This document shows, one piece after another, positions 5,078-7,288 of a stretch of DNA of 7,288 nt. Under the pieces are notes generated by a model. It saw nothing but the letters and a program-made list of their open reading frames with translations, was not told the DNA's origin and made no database searches. The translations under genes were made by a program, and so were the position numbers. Each line of letters opens with the position of its first letter. Position 1 is the first letter of the stretch. Origin of the DNA: Pseudomonadota bacterium (lineage in GTDB: Bacteria > Desulfobacterota > Desulfovibrionia > Desulfovibrionales > Desulfovibrionaceae); the NCBI GenBank assembly GCA_023390395.1, contig JAEWCY010000070.1, positions 1-7,288 on the forward strand, given 5' to 3'.

Positions 5078-5824
5078 TCAAACGCTTCGCGACATGACGA
5101 CTTCGTAGGTCGTGGTCACGCCGCCCCCGGCGCGAAAGCGCTCTTCATAATACCGCACGAAGTCCCGGTACCGCTTGGGGCTTCCCGCCTTGGTTCCCGG
5201 GGTGTGCGTGACGCCCGCGCCCTTGAGGCTTCGCAGCATGGCGGCCACGCTCTCGTGCGCGATGACATGCGTCTCTTCGCTGATCGAAGCCGTGACGCCC
5301 GGCAGACTCGCGAAAAGTTCCCGGTAAAACGAGGCCGGCCGCATGGGGTAGACCGCGCCGAAGCCCGTGGCCCGCGACGCCTCCTCCAGTTCCCGAAGCG
5401 TCCCTTCCACGTAAAGCGCGAGGGCGAACCCCCCGCCCGGGCGCAGCAAGGCCAGGTCGGCCGGAATGGACGCGGCCGGATCGGCGTACCAGTGCATGGC
5501 CGAGGCCGAGCACAGGAAGTCGAAGGTCCCGGGTGAAAAGGGCGGCTGTTCGCCGTCGGCCGCGACCTTGCGCGCCCCGGGCATGGCGGCGTGCTCCAGC
5601 ATGCCGGGCGAGAGGTCGAGGGCCACGTAGACGCCCCCCTCGTGGCGCGGCGCGAGCGCGCGCGTGAGCAGGCCGCTGCCCGCGCCGATCTCCAGCACGT
5701 TGCCGTGGATTTCGAACGGACATAGCGCGGCCAGCCGCGCGGCGACAAGTTTTTGCACCCGGGCCGCGTCCTCGTAGGTGGCCCCGGCCCGGTCGAAACG
5801 CCGGCGGATGGGAGCGGTCTTCAC
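5078..5824 (-). CDS. bioC: Malonyl-ACP O-methyltransferase BioC
   Basis: A SAM-dependent methyltransferase of 248 residues (E. coli BioC has 251). BioC methylates the free carboxyl of malonyl-ACP so that fatty-acid synthesis can elongate it to pimeloyl-ACP methyl ester, the start of biotin synthesis. Visible motifs are RRRFDRAGATYEDAARVQ at the N-terminus, SAM-binding VLEIGAGSG (43-51), the acidic strand-end ALDLSPGML (68-76), FSPGTFDFLCSASAMHW (96-112), LLRPGGGFALA (126-136), the BioC-typical GTLRELEEA (141-149) and SVAAMLRSLKGAG (192-204). The start is a GTG whose last two bases are shared with the TGA stop of the upstream hydrolase (GTGA overlap), with GGAG 8 bases upstream, so translation is probably coupled. 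It is the last gene of the bioF-hydrolase-bioC unit. Context and motifs together make BioC much more likely than a generic methyltransferase. Confidence 0.88.
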   Translation of the reverse strand: MKTAPIRRRFDRAGATYEDAARVQKLVAARLAALCPFEIHGNVLEIGAGSGLLTRALAPRHEGGVYVALDLSPGMLEHAAMPGARKVAADGEQPPFSPGTFDFLCSASAMHWYADPAASIPADLALLRPGGGFALALYVEGTLRELEEASRATGFGAVYPMRPASFYRELFASLPGVTASISEETHVIAHESVAAMLRSLKGAGVTHTPGTKAGSPKRYRDFVRYYEERFRAGGGVTTTYEVVMSRSV

Positions 5825-6420
5825 GCCGGATGCTCCGCCAGAAGGGCAGGGGAGGGGAAATGCCCGCCGCCGTGCACGGCGAGCTTCGCGCCGGGAAGCA
5901 GGGCCAGCGCCCTGTCCAGGGCCTTGCGGCGCACGATGCGGTCCTCCTCGCCCCAGACGACCGTGACGTTGGCGGCCGGGACCGGCGCGCCGGCCACGGT
6001 AGAGGCCAGGAGATAGTCGAGCCCGGTCGCCAGGGGCCCGGCCCAGTCCGTATTCCAGGCCGGCGCGACGGGCACGCCGCAGTTGCCCCAGAAGGCGCGC
6101 ACGGTGGCCTCGGGTGCGGTCGCCATGGCGTCGCGCATGGACCGGACCAGGCGCTCGGGAAAGCTGTCGGTAAAGCGGGCGAAGGGCGCGAAGAGCACCA
6201 CCTTGTCGCAGCGCGGAAAAAGGACCGCGCCGTGGCGCAGCAGCATGTGCGCGCCCGTGGACCAGCCCAGGAGCAGGCGCGGCCGGGCGGCCGCGATCCG
6301 GGCGACAAGGGTCGCCTCGTCGCCGTCCAGAAACGGCGCGGCGAAAGCGGCACGACCCGAAAGCCCGGGAAAGAGCGTTTCGGGACCGGCCCAGCCGGAG
6401 AGGAAAAACGCGTCGGTCAT
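5821..6420 (-). CDS. Short alpha/beta hydrolase, probable pimeloyl-ACP methyl ester esterase (BioH/BioG type)
   Basis: The product has 199 residues. Its place between bioF and bioC points to removal of the methyl group from pimeloyl-ACP methyl ester, releasing pimeloyl-ACP for BioF. The catalytic triad is readable: Ser54 in GWSTG (52-56), Asp160 in WGEED (156-160) and His187 in GGGHFP (184-189). SGWAG (8-12) near the start probably supplies the oxyanion hole. It is over 50 residues shorter than E. coli BioH and starts almost at the GW motif, so the first core strands are missing; this N-terminus recalls the BioG family, while the WGEED and GGGH parts look like BioH. I therefore give no symbol. 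The ATG overlaps the bioF TGA by 4 bases (ATGA) and the gene's own stop overlaps the bioC start by 4. No strong ribosome binding site precedes it, so expression probably depends on coupling to bioF. Confidence 0.8.
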   Translation of the reverse strand: MTDAFFLSGWAGPETLFPGLSGRAAFAAPFLDGDEATLVARIAAARPRLLLGWSTGAHMLLRHGAVLFPRCDKVVLFAPFARFTDSFPERLVRSMRDAMATAPEATVRAFWGNCGVPVAPAWNTDWAGPLATGLDYLLASTVAGAPVPAANVTVVWGEEDRIVRRKALDRALALLPGAKLAVHGGGHFPSPALLAEHPA

Positions 6421-7288
6421 GGAAAAAACGAGACCCGGAGCCTGGAGAAGCCGAGGCGGATGCGCCGCACGTCCTCGTCCGTGAGGTCGGCCCGAAGCGA
6501 CAGGCGGAGCCTGGCCGTGCCCTCGGGCACGGTGGGCGGCCGCACGGCGGCCACGAGCAGTCCTTCGGCCATGAGCAGCGCCTGGGCGTGCAGCGCCACC
6601 CGGTTGCGGCCGCAGGTCACGGGGATGATTTGCGTGGTCGAGCCCATGGTGTCGAACCCAAGGCCGTTTAAATGGTCCCGGATCTCCTTGGACAGGCGCA
6701 TGAGCCGCGCGCCCTCGCTGGGGTTGGCCTTGATGTGGCGCAGCGCGGCCAGCGACGCGCCGAGCACCGCCGGCGGCAGGGCCGTGGAAAAGATGAACGA
6801 TCGTCCCCGGTTGCGCAACAGCTCGATGGTCTCCACCCGGCCGGCGACGAAGCCGCCCTGGGACCCCAGGGCTTTGCTGAGCGTGCCCACGTGCACGTCC
6901 ACGTCCTCGGAAAGCCCGAGCGCGGCGGTCAGGCCCCGTCCCCGGCCGAGGACGCCCGTGGCGTGGGCTTCGTCCACGACCACCAGCGCCCCGTGGGCTT
7001 TGCCAAGCTCGACGATCCGCGCTAAGGGAGCGACGTCGCCGTCCATGCTGAAGACCGTGTCCGTGACGATGATCTTCTTCTCGGCCTGCGCCTCGCGCTC
7101 AAGCAGCCGCTCCAGATGCTCCATGTCCAGATGCCGGTAGCGTACGAGCCGGGCTCCGGAGAGCCGGATGCCGTCGATGATGCTGGCATGGTTGAGGCGG
7201 TCGGAAAAGACCACGGTGTGGCGGTCGGCCAGGGAGGAAAATACGGCGAGGTTGGCGGCGTAGCCGCTGCCCGTGACAAGCGCCGCCT
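6417..7288 (-). CDS. bioF: 8-amino-7-oxononanoate synthase (5' end outside window)
   Basis: A PLP enzyme of the alpha-oxoamine synthase family that condenses pimeloyl-ACP (or pimeloyl-CoA) with L-alanine to give 8-amino-7-oxononanoate, the first ring-assembly step of biotin synthesis. About 289 C-terminal residues are visible; E. coli BioF has 384, so roughly the first 95 lie beyond the right edge. Conserved blocks in order are SGYAANLAVFSSL, SDRLNHASIIDGIRLSGA, TDTVFSMDGD, VVDEAHATGVLGRGRG (PLP-binding Asp and His), the Schiff-base lysine in GTLSKALGSQGG (codon 6873-6875) and FIFSTALPP. Related synthases (Kbl, HemA, SPT) share these motifs; the bioC and esterase neighbours settle the call as BioF. 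Its stop overlaps the hydrolase start by 4 bases. The operon promoter lies outside the window. Confidence 0.93.
   Translation of the reverse strand, partial: AALVTGSGYAANLAVFSSLADRHTVVFSDRLNHASIIDGIRLSGARLVRYRHLDMEHLERLLEREAQAEKKIIVTDTVFSMDGDVAPLARIVELGKAHGALVVVDEAHATGVLGRGRGLTAALGLSEDVDVHVGTLSKALGSQGGFVAGRVETIELLRNRGRSFIFSTALPPAVLGASLAALRHIKANPSEGARLMRLSKEIRDHLNGLGFDTMGSTTQIIPVTCGRNRVALHAQALLMAEGLLVAAVRPPTVPEGTARLRLSLRADLTDEDVRRIRLGFSRLRVSFFP

Noticed and set aside
5830..7140. Plus-strand 436-codon frame opposite the biotin genes
   Set aside because: It is Arg/Gly/Ser/Pro-rich and lies opposite the well-supported BioF and hydrolase genes.
1..7288. CRISPR array, tRNA, rRNA, insertion sequence, attachment site or phage genes
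   Set aside because: I looked on both strands and saw no regularly spaced repeats, cloverleaf, transposase motifs or integrase-type genes.

Overview
The window looks like chromosomal DNA from a GC-rich Desulfovibrio-type sulfate reducer (Desulfovibrionaceae, perhaps near Solidesulfovibrio). This is inferred from high GC with strong third-position G/C bias, strong AGGAG-type ribosome binding sites, a receiver/sigma-54 activator, and a compact bioF / esterase / bioC cluster. The genus cannot be fixed from the sequence alone. I see ordinary core and accessory genes with no sign of a phage, transposon, CRISPR array, tRNA or rRNA.

Left part, plus strand: the 3' end of alanine racemase (alr, 1-371) is followed by a clear intrinsic terminator (380-408). 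A roughly 120-base leader with several competing hairpins, one of which masks the ribosome binding site, precedes guanine deaminase (guaD, 560-1978). After a 72-base gap holding a strong hairpin with a direct repeat in its loop comes a membrane-anchored antibiotic-biosynthesis-monooxygenase-like (ABM) protein (2051-2698).

Middle: a minus-strand sigma-54-dependent response regulator (2723-4141) is convergent with the ABM gene and divergent from a four-helix membrane protein (4269-4703). The 127-base divergent region has a good minus-strand promoter with a TGTGTC-N4-GACACA palindrome just downstream of its -10, overlapping the expected start site. A small coiled-coil plus membrane-anchor protein (4778-5056) follows, probably from its own promoter.

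Right part, minus strand: three genes joined by 4-base overlaps are transcribed leftwards in the order bioF (5' end outside the window), a short BioH/BioG-like alpha/beta hydrolase, and bioC. Together they cover pimeloyl-ACP methyl ester formation (BioC), ester cleavage (the hydrolase) and the first ring-assembly step (BioF) of biotin synthesis. bioA, bioB and bioD are not in view.

The most interesting points are the guaD leader as a possible cis-acting RNA switch, the palindrome at the regulator's start site, the truncated pimeloyl-ACP esterase, and the uncharacterised ABM-membrane fusion beside guaD. None of these amounts to a demonstrated new system.
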